A stretch of 64,000 nt of DNA from Apostichopus japonicus (taxonomy: Eukaryota; Echinodermata; Holothuroidea; Aspidochirotida; Stichopodidae), in contig NC_092573.1 of the NCBI RefSeq assembly GCF_037975245.1, positions 12,856,001 to 12,920,000 of the forward strand, read 5' to 3'. Below are positions 25,900 through 35,919 of the stretch, piece by piece (position 1 is the stretch's first letter; each line of letters begins with the position of its first letter). Below the pieces are notes generated by a model. The model worked only from the letters and a program-made list of their open reading frames with translations. It did no database searches and was not told the origin of the DNA. The position numbers were made by a program, and so were the translations under genes.

Positions 25900-26290
25900 T
25901 GCACGAAATCCATCTATAGCAAAAGATTGTACCAGGGAAGAGCAGACATTCTACCTAAGTTGTGAAACCGGATATAAATTATCACGGGGAAGGTCGACAT
26001 CGCTCACCTATAGCTGCTAGGTAAAACTTTAGCATGTATAAGTAGGCCGTGTAACATAGATCGAATATGCGACGTTTGTGTTTATTTCAAACATGCTTGT
26101 TATTTTTATAATTTCAAAATGTTGAAAGAATGCATAACATATAGCCTCTCCGTCCTATAGCTTCACAGACTTCACTGAATGTAAACTTAACAATGCAAGT
26201 ATGCCCGCATTATATGAATTTAAGTATATGTCTACCTTCTAGTTATAATATGAACTTCAGTTTGAGCTTGATTGCCATGATTCCTACGTA

Positions 26291-26657
26291 CAGTGGCGTA
26301 GGAAGGTACTTTTGAGTGAGGGGGGGCTGAAGACTGATGGCCAGCCTGGGGGAGGGGTCTAAGGGGAGGGGGTGTCCCCCTCCCCTTTGGAATTTTTTGC
26401 ATTTCCAGGTGGCCTCAGATGCAATTTGGTGCAATATAGCACACTTCAACACCCACTCCATTTTGTAAACTTAATTTTGTATTTTCACCTGGCCATAGAT
26501 GCAATTTGGTGCTCCAAATGAGATTTTTTTTCTCATTTGGAAATGAAAAAGGGGTTTTCTGACTTGCGAACCGGGGGGGGCGGAATGATACTTCCGCCCC
26601 TCCACATTTTTCACCGGGGGGATGGCGCCCCCCAGCCCCCCGGTTCCTACGCCCTTG
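26291..26657. mobile_element. hAT-like MITE with 8-bp TSD CCTACGTA
   Basis: Begins CAGTGGCGTAGGAA and ends TTCCTACGCCCTTG, flanked by CCTACGTA at 26283-26290 and 26658-26665. 367 bp, G-rich near both ends. It lies about 400 bases upstream of the ULK3 start codon. Confidence 0.85.
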
Positions 26658-26864
26658 CCTACGTATGAACGGTGTATTGTGTCAACAAATTGAAAACAAA
26701 GCTTGAAATATTTAAATATATATTTCTAATGCTTTCTCCTGTATCCCTTTTCCTATCGTTATCCGTCGGTAGTTTTACTCTATGCTTGCAAGGAAAACAT
26801 GCCTCGACAGATGTTCTAAGCCTATAAATTGTAAATTCAGATGTAGCTAAAACAGTTTACTTAC

Positions 26865-26920
26865 CCATTAAAGTGAGGGCTCACGTCCCGTCCCTATCCA
26901 CCGAAAACGTGACGTCATGC
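26865..26920 (-). promoter_or_regulatory. Possible ULK3 promoter and 5' UTR exon with a CRE site
   Basis: On the minus strand a consensus donor (ATGG|gtaagt) ends a possible non-coding exon at 26865. About 45 bases upstream is the palindrome TGACGTCA at 26910-26917, the CREB/ATF site. ULK3 coding exon 1 has acceptor-like sequences just before its ATG (ctatag at about 25914), so a 5' UTR intron of about 0.95 kb is plausible. Transcription start is not shown by the sequence. Confidence 0.35.
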
Positions 26921-28866
26921 TGTTTCATTAATTGCTGTTCAAAATAGAATGTAGTAATTTTCATATCTTTTCCGGTGGCGATCTTTGATCTGTCCTACAG
27001 TTGAACAGTGAACACCGCAATTAAATTTGTAAACATTGAAGACTGAATATATTAGGCCTACATCACATGACAGCTACTACGTCATTCTATCCAGCTTGCG
27101 CTCTTACAGTGGTAGATAGATATATTGGCTGATTTTGTTAACATTTTATCCAGACATTTCGAGAGAAAAAACATGTCGAAAAAGTTACGGAAGCGTATTG
27201 CTGCTACTTAAAAGGAGAAAAGACACTTTTAGACATTCCGATTTTTTTCTTCTTAATTTCCATTATTTGAGGCAATGAAACTCTTATTTCTATCTATTGA
27301 AGTTGTGTTACATCTGAAAACTTACCCGTGTGTTAGACTAAGTAGTCCAGCCACATTAACGAGCCTGCCATGCTTAAAAGATCATTTCTTAAAAATGATA
27401 AGACAGAGAGAATGTAGAAATTTACTACTGTACCTGGGGATAACAGTAATTTCTACAGCATATCAAACTTAAGTTTGTGTCGTAAAATAATACACAAATA
27501 TCTGAGTGTGTAATAGTGATACATGCGAAGGCTGACTTTCATTTTGGTAAACCAAAGCGCAGTAGCAACTTTCCCACTTTCTTAATTGGTTCTCGAGAAT
27601 GACATATCTGCACAAGGACTTAAGCATGTTAGTTTTTATGATTTTTGCAACACATTATTAAGCTGGAATCAAGCACTTTCCCATTTCCCACTTCTCAATA
27701 CAAACACACACATACCCCAACCCAAGCTCTCTCTCTGTCCAGCCTGGAATCCCTGCAGGCGGCCATTTGGGAAGAAACTGATACAAATATGGAACTAATA
27801 AACATGAAAGACAAGTTAAAAAGAGGAAATATGCAAAATGAAACAAACATAACGTAAAAACCAATGTAAACATTGTGAAAGGCACACTTAAAAAGAGAAA
27901 TAAAAATAAAAAGGCAATATCATGTAGCGAAACATATCAAACATATTCAACCGAAGGATAAACAAGGAGCACCGGGAAGACAAATTGATCCACTTGTCAG
28001 AACAAAAGAAAATCAAGCCCATCATAGAAGAGAAGATGCATTGTAAGCAAAAGAACATTCGCACGAAATCAAAACAAACGCTCACACGCGAAACGAACGA
28101 GTGCTCAGAACAAAAATAACAAGCTACACGATAGAAAAGATGTAACATAATCAGAAGGACATTCGCACGAACATTCACGCGAAACGAAAGAACGCCTATA
28201 CATGAACTAAAAGGACAGATGCCTCTGTTTTGGTTTTCCTTTACCGTGTTACATTACGAAATGTAGTTATGATATCCTGTATGCACGCATATGCGTACGG
28301 GACCATTTCAGTTTGGGGGGGGGGGCAGAACTTTTTGTGCCCGAAAGTTCCCGTGACACTATCTAAGCGGAGCGTCACCATCGGTTGGCGCGTAACGTAC
28401 AAGAAAATTTTTGGCACACAATGCCTCTCAGATTGCCGGAAACGGCACTTCTGAGGCCTTGCAAGTTGCATCTAAACATTCAGTATTTTATAATCTCACG
28501 TTTTAGAAATTTACACTTCCCCAAAATTTGGTAAATTAGAAGAAGAATAAATGGTAACATCACTTTGAAGGGGAAAAATGGGACGGTATATTTTTTAAGC
28601 TCCTATTTAGTTAACTAATTTATTATTTTAACACAGTATTCAGATACCTCCAGAAAAAAAAAACATACCTTGTTCAACGACACGTAGGCGGGATAATGTC
28701 GCTGTGTCGGGTGAGACTGCAATTTTTCTCACAAAAAAAGTATAGAATATAACAAAGAATATGATAAACCTGTACTTCTAGGCTTGTAGGCACTGCCCCC
28801 CCCCCCCCCACCATCCATGAAAAAGAAAATGTCTCTTATATACACTCATGTTGGGGATGTCCAGGT

Positions 28867-29702
28867 CAAGGGCGGCGGAAGCACTTTTAATCTGGGGGGG
28901 GGGGGGCACCGATATCAAAGGGCACTTTGCAGAAATTCGATTGGACTGATGCAGCCTTACATTTAGTACCCTTTATAACTCTTATTGTATTATGTTATTT
29001 GTGTATACACATCACTTCATCAACGCCCCCCCCCCCCTTAAAGGAAAATATGCATAATAGCACTGCAATATCCAATGCACAAATTGGGAAACAAGGAACA
29101 AGTTTTCTTTTGAGACAAAATGAGGTGAAATCATGCTAGTTGCTAATGTAGGAATCTTCCGAATTAGAGTTTGTTTCTTGTTAATATCTTCACATTTTTT
29201 TCCATTCGAAATAGCTTTGAGTTTGACCCACAGAAATTCATTCAAAGTCACGGGCTTAGCCAGGGTTTGCAAAGTTGTATGCACGACTATCTGAGCGGAG
29301 CGCCACCATCGGTTGGCGCGGAGCGTACTAGAAAATTTTTGGTTTTACAAACCCCTCAGATGGCCGGAAATGTAGTTTTTCGATCTCATAGTCCTGTATA
29401 TTTCTGTAGTTGGTATTTTGTATTTACTGTATTTACTGTTTTTTCTTTTTATTGTTTTATGTCATTGTATTTTCTAGATTGTTTGTAAAGCGCACAGATG
29501 CATCGCGCGTAGTGCGCTATATAAGATTTTATTTACATTACATTACAAATGGCCCTCCCGAGTGTTCATTCTGGTTCTCTGGCCTCTTGCTAACTTGAGG
29601 CACCTCAATTTTTATGTAGAAAAAAGGCACATTTTTAACCTGAGGAAAAGTGGGGGGCACGTGCCCCCTGTGCCCCCCCCCCCGCCGGTTCAGCCGCCTT
29701 TG
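28867..29702. mobile_element. Nested hAT-like element with 8-bp TSD GTCCAGGT
   Basis: Begins CAAGGGCGGCGGAAGCAC and ends GCCGCCTTTG, flanked by GTCCAGGT at 28859-28866 and 29703-29710. Poly(G) lies just inside the left end and poly(C) just inside the right end. It contains one copy of the shared core (29286-29390) and an end-like stretch gcgctatataagatttta at about 29513. Confidence 0.78.
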
Positions 29703-29900
29703 GTCCAGGTATACAATTGACTAGTTAGAAAAAAATTGATCTTGCAAAAAGCGTGGTAGCCCAGATGAACTGCGCTTACGGTGGTGTTACACGGAAATAT
29801 TCGGGCATCATGATGCTAAATAAAGAAAATCATGGAATTGTCGGGCAAAAATTTGAGAAAGATTCGGGCAAGCTACTGCATATTTATATATATATATATA

Positions 29901-30055
29901 TTTCCAGAGGACAAGAAATTTGGGCAAAAGTCCTGAAAACTTCGGGCAGCCTAAGAGGAGAAAAAAAAAGAAATATATATATATATATATTATTTCTCCT
30001 CTTAGGCTGCCCGAATTTTTCAGGACTTTTGCCCGAATTTCTTGTCCTCTGGAAA
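29901..30055. repeat. 63-bp snap-back inverted repeat around a TA spacer
   Basis: Arms 29901-29963 and 29993-30055 are reverse complements with two mismatches in 63. The spacer is A- and TA-rich. The near identity suggests a recent origin. It lies within the hAT-like element 28288-30150. Confidence 0.9.
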
Positions 30056-31268
30056 TTTGGGGGGGGGGCAGTCTGCCCCCCTGCCCCCGAGGCGGGGGGC
30101 AGTCTGCCCCCTGCCCCCCCCCCCCCCCCCCCCCGCCTCGTACGCCTATGTATGCACGACACTTCTGTCCACCGTTCTTCACAAGGTCAGTGAACTGTGT
30201 GTGCTAATCGTCGTGTTGTCATTGTGCCTGCAAAAGGGATTTTTAACCGGGGCAGAGGCAGACGAGGGACACATACGGATTTTCATAGACAGGCCTTGTC
30301 ACCTTGACCAATTACATATGGGTCTGATGATATGGCGCTAAGACACAAAAGTTCTATGCAGCAAGATCCGGTTCGAGCTGCGCCGTTCTGGTTTGCTGAG
30401 GGCATTCCCTAAATTATCTAAGAGGCTTCCTTAGTATATCGATATTGATTTCCCGGCTGTTCGTTTTTCCCCGCTGTTTGTTTTGATTCTTTCCCAATGT
30501 TCATTTTGATTCTGTCCCAACTTTCGTTTGATTCTGTCCAACTTACGTTTTGATTTATGGGGAAAACTTTCAATTGTAGGGGTGCCAGACTTGAACTTTT
30601 TAGTTCGCGCAGTCATGTCGTTTATCGATGGCTTGGTGTTATGGAACGCGAAAAGGGCAACCATATTTCGTTGTCTTACTAAGTTTGTTGCTGTCTAAAC
30701 TAAAGTTGTTGTTGCTGTTTTATCATGTTGTTGCTCAAACTTACGTTGTTGTCTAAACTTACGTTGCCGTCTTAAGTTGGTTCCGTTGTCTAAACTAACG
30801 TTATTGCCCAATCACGTGATATAAAAATATGGGTTTTTCGCGCGAAATTCAACTTGCCCTGTATATACACACACGTCGTTAATTTACTGACCAATTACGA
30901 AATAGTCAGTAAGATTGACACGTATCCCGACCCAATTACAAACCGGTCAATGCTCAGACTCCACCATGCTACATACATGTATTGACCCCGCCCAATTTGC
31001 TCCTCTAGTAACTCCCGTATATACGAAGAACATAGGCGGCCTTGTCCACGGACTGTTTTCCTTAAACCCAGGCAGCAAGAACCAACTCGTGCGTACACTC
31101 AAAAAAATGAAGTGTTAAATTTGAATCGTAAAGTGTTGAATTTAACACCCCACCCTGTTTGGATTAGGGACAACACCCACCGGGTTAAATTAACACTTCA
31201 GAAGTGTAACATAATATAACACTTTGCGAGTGTTGCCTTAACAACACCCATACAAGTGTCAAAATAAC

Positions 31269-31530
31269 ACTTCCTGGTGTTGAAGGTACACTACAGGGAG
31301 TAAAATTAACACAATAAAGTGTTCATTTGTTAAAACTTCTGGGTGTCAACATGACACTTCAGGAAGTAAAATTAACACCATAAAGTGTTCATTTGTTAGC
31401 ACTTCTGGGTGTCAAAATTGCACTTCTGGGAGTATAATTAACACTCTAGTGCACATTTTTTGGCCTTCTGGGTGTCAAAGTTCTGCTTCAGTGAGTAGAA
31501 TTACCACCATATAGTATTCATTTGTCATCT
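31269..31530 (+). repeat. Subterminal 66-bp tandem repeats of the TIR element
   Basis: Units start at about 31269, 31335, 31401 and 31464, each opening with acttctgggtgtca or a close variant and containing aaaattaacac and aaagtgttcattt. Divergence rises away from the terminus. ACACTT and its reverse recur throughout, as terminal transposase-binding sites do in other elements. Confidence 0.7.
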
Positions 31531-32589
31531 GTGTCAAGATGATACTTAATGGACTCTCAACACACAATAGTGCTCTCTCGTTTATACTTCTGGATGTATA
31601 TTTAACTGCTGGTTTGTAAAGTTTTACATGTTTATTATGTAACGCAAATACAATACTGTTATGTAAAATTTTGCCAGAAAAGTTTACATCGCACCCTTTT
31701 AGTAAATATTTTATACAGGTTTTAGGTTAATTATTACCTAGTAATTAGGTAAACAATATGGATGCATGTTTGAATCGCTCACAGCAGAAAGTTACATTTA
31801 AGAGAGAGCAAAAAGCAATGACAACACAAACAATTCAGAATGTGGGATTTTCAGCAATTAAACACCCTACTACCTTCCTATTCCAGAGGTCCATTTATTA
31901 TATCCCATTAAATGTAAAACGAACAATTTAGGCTATAAAAGTATTGTCTTGTGGAATTAAGTCAACTTAAAAGTGCCAACATTTTCAAATGCTACAGTGC
32001 AGTTACTTGGTCTTTATTTGTCGAGTAGAGGATCGATGTTAGTTTAGTCCCGACAAAGCTGCAAAGTTTCATGCGGAAGCGTGGAATTCCAAAGATAAGA
32101 ATAGAGAATATTTATAATGTTCTGTGACTTTTATTCCTTCACTACTCCTTCACTCAATCTCTCAGGTCTTCATCAGTTTGCAGTCACTTCACTCAGCCAC
32201 ACCCTTCATTTTCCCAACAGCCAGCACAACAACACACAAGGCCAATATTCCAAGTCAAAGTGAACAGTGAACTCCTTTCCTCTCACACAATATCATAAGT
32301 AGTCTGTACATAGCATACACTGTAGAAACACACACACACACACATCTCTAACCCCTCTTGACCCCCATCTCCCCTTATCTCTCCTTCATCCTGCCTGACC
32401 TACATAAGCACCAACTTTCGGACTTTCACTGGCTCACGCCCAAGAATTCCATCTCCATAGCAATAATATTTACAAAGTATAGTTAAAGAGGTATATTATA
32501 GAAATAGAAAGTTGCGATATATAGATTGTTCATGGTTATAGAAATAGATAGTTGAGATATGTAGATTGTTCATGGTTATATATATAGTC

Positions 32590-33110
32590 TTTAAGTTTGT
32601 TCTCGACATTATTTTTTTGCACATGCCTTTTGGTTTCTAGATTAAAGACAAAGAAACAACTCTTCCCAAAGTCAATTTCAAATAAGCAACAACTTTAGAA
32701 AACTTCTGATCCATGGGATGAGAAAACATGGAGTGCTGTGTATGATGACTGCTACACTACAGTGACTATGTCTTTGTTGTTGGCAAATGCCTTTTGGTAT
32801 TCCAGATTAAACGCAAGAAACAACTCTTCCCAAAGTCAATTTCAAATAAGCAACAACTTTAGATATATGCTGATCCGTGGGATGAGAAAACGTGGAGTAC
32901 TGTCTATGATGACTGCTACACTGCAGTTACTTTGTCTTTGTTGTTGGCTCGTGCCTTTGGTATTCCAAATTAAACAAAAAGAAAAACTCTTCCCAAAGAC
33001 AATTCCAAATAAGCATCAACTTTACATACATTCTGATCCGTGAGATGAGGAAACATGGAATTCTGTCTATGACAACTGCTAAACTGCAGTAACGTTGTTT
33101 TTTTTTGTCG
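32590..33110. repeat. Three tandem copies of a 164-bp unit inside the TIR element
   Basis: Copies begin at about 32624, 32788 and 32951. Shared anchors include caactcttcccaaag, aataagcaacaacttta and gggatgagaaaac. Period is 163-164 bases. It lies 3' of the decayed gene on the minus strand and may be its UTR. Confidence 0.75.
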
Positions 33111-33147
33111 GCACGGTGAGCATAAAAATCTCGAATCTGGTTGCGTT

Positions 33148-33409
33148 TCACACCACCAGGCAACTTGTAGACAACTTTTTGGAAAAATTCCCAGGCACCG
33201 AGACTTGCAATTTGGTATAATTCAGATTTAACACGTAGAATAATTTGAAGCAAACATCAATGGCTTCATAAATGTCCTCTGGGGTAGGGCATGTCTCTGG
33301 ATGATCACAAATGACTGCTTGGGGTGTATTTTGCTTCCTCCAAGAAGTAACACATATTGCTGAGGTCTTTCTGAAATCTTTTGCAAATAGAATTCCAAGT
33401 TGATGCTTC
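33148..33409 (-). pseudogene. Decayed C-terminal exon of a SAMD3-like high-copy gene
   Basis: Three reading frames each hold part of a recognisable segment: GGSKIHPKQSFVIIQRHALP, then DIYEAIDVCFKLFYVLNLNY, then ASLGAWEFFQKVVYKLPGG. At least two frameshifts therefore break it. The xAxDVCFKLxYVLNxxYP pattern is known to me from the C termini of multi-copy SAMD3-like proteins in fish and invertebrates; the name is from memory. The acceptor cttag|GAAG lies at 33409. It sits in the element at 31096-34766. Confidence 0.45.
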
Positions 33410-34369
33410 CTAAGTAACAACAAAGAAAAGAAAATTCCCATCATAATGAAGTTGTGTTAAAACCTTGGAGCATAAGCAGTTTTTTACATGTACCCCTCAC
33501 AAAACATGAACATTCCTAAAGAAAATGCACACAATTTAATCAGTTGTGATTCTAACTTCTTCAAGTACGTTTGAATCTAGAAAGCCAGATGGCCTATAGT
33601 GATTACTTGTCAAAACAGGAACTTGCATTAAACTTTCATCAGACAAGGTAGGCAACTTTTATAACCAATGCATCATGTTAACAATGCTTAAAACAATGCT
33701 CACTCCCACTGTATGCAATTGTGTAGATTGATAATGAATTATAACAGCTAGATCACTTCCATAAGATATCTAAATTATAGTTGGGCCTAGGCCTAGGTCT
33801 AAAAGTATCACCAATCCACATCAGCTTCGGCCTACTTGCTACAACTTACAAGCTAAAATGGCAATTAGTGGTAATTATATATTGCATTACATGAATATAT
33901 GTTTATCCCTTATTGAACATAGTACCAGCGTAACTATAGGCCCATGCCTGATGCTATTTAAAATGCATTGTCTTGAAATAGCCTAAGTATACCCTACTAC
34001 TACTAGTACTAGGCCTAGTAGTAGTACTACTTAAAAAAGTGACTCGCAGGGTATACGAAGTTACGGTTAACGCACAAAAAGGAATAGAATGCACTAGATT
34101 ACAATAAAGGCCTAGACCAAAGTCCTCCGTCCGTCCGAAGGCAATTCCGTTTAATGTTTACTTGTATGTAGGCTACACTGATTCGTTGACAATTATGAGT
34201 TGACTATGACAAACAGCAGCTAGCCTATTATATTAACTTATAGTATGACTTTAACGTTAGGTCTACGTAACGCAAGCGATTCAAATGCATTCGTCTACCC
34301 AGCTTAGTCGTGGGTCTCTAAGCATATCTCGTAATTGTCACGTACACTTACATAATATCAAAACATACC

Positions 34370-34450
34370 TTCGAATTTTTCAATCAATTCTTCCAGGCCC
34401 CAGTCTCCTATAACGTCATTTTCATGCCATTGTAGCTCGTTATCGCACAC
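34370..34450 (-). pseudogene. Possible SAM-domain exon fragment of the same gene
   Basis: On the minus strand DNELQWHENDVIGDW then GLEELIEKFEG, followed by donor G|gtatgt. The order W, V, W, GLEEL and F resembles helices 1-2 of a SAM domain. An acceptor-like ctcag lies just upstream of the fragment in the transcript. No ATG or remaining SAM helices were found downstream, so the gene is incomplete. Confidence 0.35.
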
Positions 34451-34834
34451 TGAGTACGTAACGTTTTGTGGCTTGAACGTATATATGGCTGTGGTTACTA
34501 TAGTACATTTAGTAACGATAAATGTCGACAAACTGGTACAGGTATTGCTAGGTACGGTAAATGGGTGTTCACGGTACTAAGAATCCAGCTGACGGGAGGT
34601 TTGACCAATCAGAATGCTCGAACTGAAAGTACACTTCTGCAGGTGTTAAAAAATCCACGCTACATAAATTATGTAACCCTACTCAGGGTCAGAGTAACCC
34701 TTCAGGTGTAGGGTGAACGGTTACACCTGGAAAGTGTTAAAATTCAACACTCCATTTTTTTGCGTGTATGGTAATCATATGAAGCCCACGTGGTTGAGCA
34801 ATTGTTGAACAGCGCCGATGGCAACAACATATAT

Positions 34835-34909
34835 GTTTAGACAACGAAATCAGTTTGCCCTTTTCGCGCGTGCAGCGCGAAAAGGGCAAACTGATTTCGT
34901 TGTCTAAAC
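34835..34909. repeat. Perfect 35-bp inverted repeat (palindrome) with 5-base loop
   Basis: Arms 34835-34869 and 34875-34909 are exact reverse complements, with loop gtgca. The arms contain the same GCGAAAAGGGCAAA end sequence as the outer element termini, so two element ends meet head to head here. Confidence 0.9.
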
Positions 34910-35417
34910 TAAGGTCGTTGTTGTCTAAACTAAAGTTGTTGCTGTTTTTTCCATGTTGTTGCTCAAACTCACGTTGATGTATAAAATTCCGTTGTCTAAA
35001 CTTACGTCGTTGTCTAAACTTATACGTTAAACTAAGCAACGAAATAAGTTTTCCCTTTTCGCGTTCCATATGGTGTAGCTTAATTTGGTTGTTAAATCAG
35101 TTTCCTTTTGGTGCATCTTTTTCTTATTATTAGCTGTATGATTATGTTAATTTCTTTGTTTTGGTCTGTTTATTTGTACTTTTCTTGTTTAGAATGTTTC
35201 ATCTCTATATCCTTTCAGTATATCTGTAGTGCACTACATTCTTATTTTTGTTCCTTTTCGTCTTTGTTCTTGACTGTTTGTCTCTTATTTCATCGTTGTA
35301 TTTTTTGCCCAAATGGCCGCCCATATTACTTCAGCATCTAATGCATGCCGTAGCTTAGTCTAGCTATGCTGACAGATATCGTCAAAAAGGAAAGGTAAAT
35401 AGCGCCCTGCTAATTGT

Positions 35418-35431
35418 GCTCCTATGGCAAC
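35418..35431 (+). promoter_or_regulatory. Possible RFX X-box upstream of CFAP53
   Basis: The minus-strand reading GTTGCCATAGGAGC closely matches the RFX X-box (GTYNCCATRGNRAC). It lies about 420 bases before the CFAP53 start codon. RFX factors drive ciliary genes, so the placement is sensible; it has not been tested. A second half-match (GTTGCCATCGGCGC) lies near 34815 inside a repeat. Confidence 0.4.
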
Positions 35432-35850
35432 AGAGGTTATTTACCATAGTGTTCGTACGTGAATTGATATAACACTGGAAACGTCTAGGCCATGTACGTA
35501 CGTACGCGTGTGAAAAGACCATACAAGAACATTTCATCGTAAAAGGCTAGGGTTACTAGTGATGAAACTTCTTTCGTTTTCTTTTAGAAACTGACTTACA
35601 TGAACCTTATCTTTGGTTTGAAATTACATGTTGACACACTCAACAATACCTGCTTAGTTACAATAACTAATTGGCCTTACGGTTAGCCTTTGTTAGTTTT
35701 GTGGCATTTTTAACTGCTGTTCGAATTCTTTTAGTTAGCCTGAGAGTGACAAGTGAGGACCGGTGTCATTTGTTGCTCAAGGCCTTTCCTTACGTTCTTA
35801 AGCAATCATCAGTCTTTGTTCCTATCAAGACGTTCCACATAACCTCAGAA

Positions 35851-35919
35851 ATGTTGGCGTATCAGAAACCAAGGAAGACCAGGGAGTTTACTGGACCAAC
35901 TCCACACTCTGTGGCGATT
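35851..35919 (+). CDS. CFAP53: CFAP53 coding exon 1
   Basis: MLAYQKPRKTREFTGPTPHS then VAI, 23 codons. Donor ATT|gtgagt, phase 0. The frame is open upstream but has no ATG there. Confidence 0.85.

Larger units (their letters stand above)
28288..30150. mobile_element. hAT-like element with 8-bp TSD TATGCACG
   Basis: Left end CATATGCGTACGGGA mirrors right end CGTACGCCTATG. The flanking 8 bases TATGCACG are identical at 28280-28287 and 30151-30158. It holds a second hAT-like element (28867-29702), a long hairpin (29901-30055) and poly(G)/(C) tracts. No transposase was recognised. Confidence 0.75.
31096..34766. mobile_element. 3.67-kb TIR element carrying a decayed SAM-type gene
   Basis: Terminal inverted repeats begin CACTCAAAAAAATGAAGTGT on the left and CACGCAAAAAAATGGAGTGT on the reverse of the right end. 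They are about 87% alike over 30 bases and flanked by TA on both sides. The left subterminal region has about four tandem 66-bp units from 31269. Inside, a minus-strand gene remnant (33148-33409 and 34370-34450) and a triplicated 164-bp unit (32590-33110) are seen. No transposase was recognised, so the superfamily is open; TA duplication alone does not settle it. Confidence 0.65.
30640..35070. mobile_element. Outer element with TATGGAACGCG termini, interrupted by the SAM-type element
   Basis: The left end TATGGAACGCGAAAAGGG is mirrored by the right end (CCCTTTTCGCGTTCCATA), and similarity continues to about 35 bases. It is flanked by TGGTGT on both sides (30634-30639 and 35071-35076). Without the nested insert it would be about 760 bp. 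Its ends hold internal copies of gttgtctaaactta. Same-orientation copies of a roughly 200-bp subunit lie at 30640-30815 and 34870-35070. Confidence 0.6.

Noticed and set aside
27880-28200. Possible gene with repeated cattcgcacgaa words
   Set aside because: Only short frames and a loose word repeat; nothing supports coding.
29753-30341. Several overlapping open frames of 90-146 residues on both strands
   Set aside because: They arise from the long hairpin, TA repeats and poly(C)/(G) tracts of a hAT-like element.
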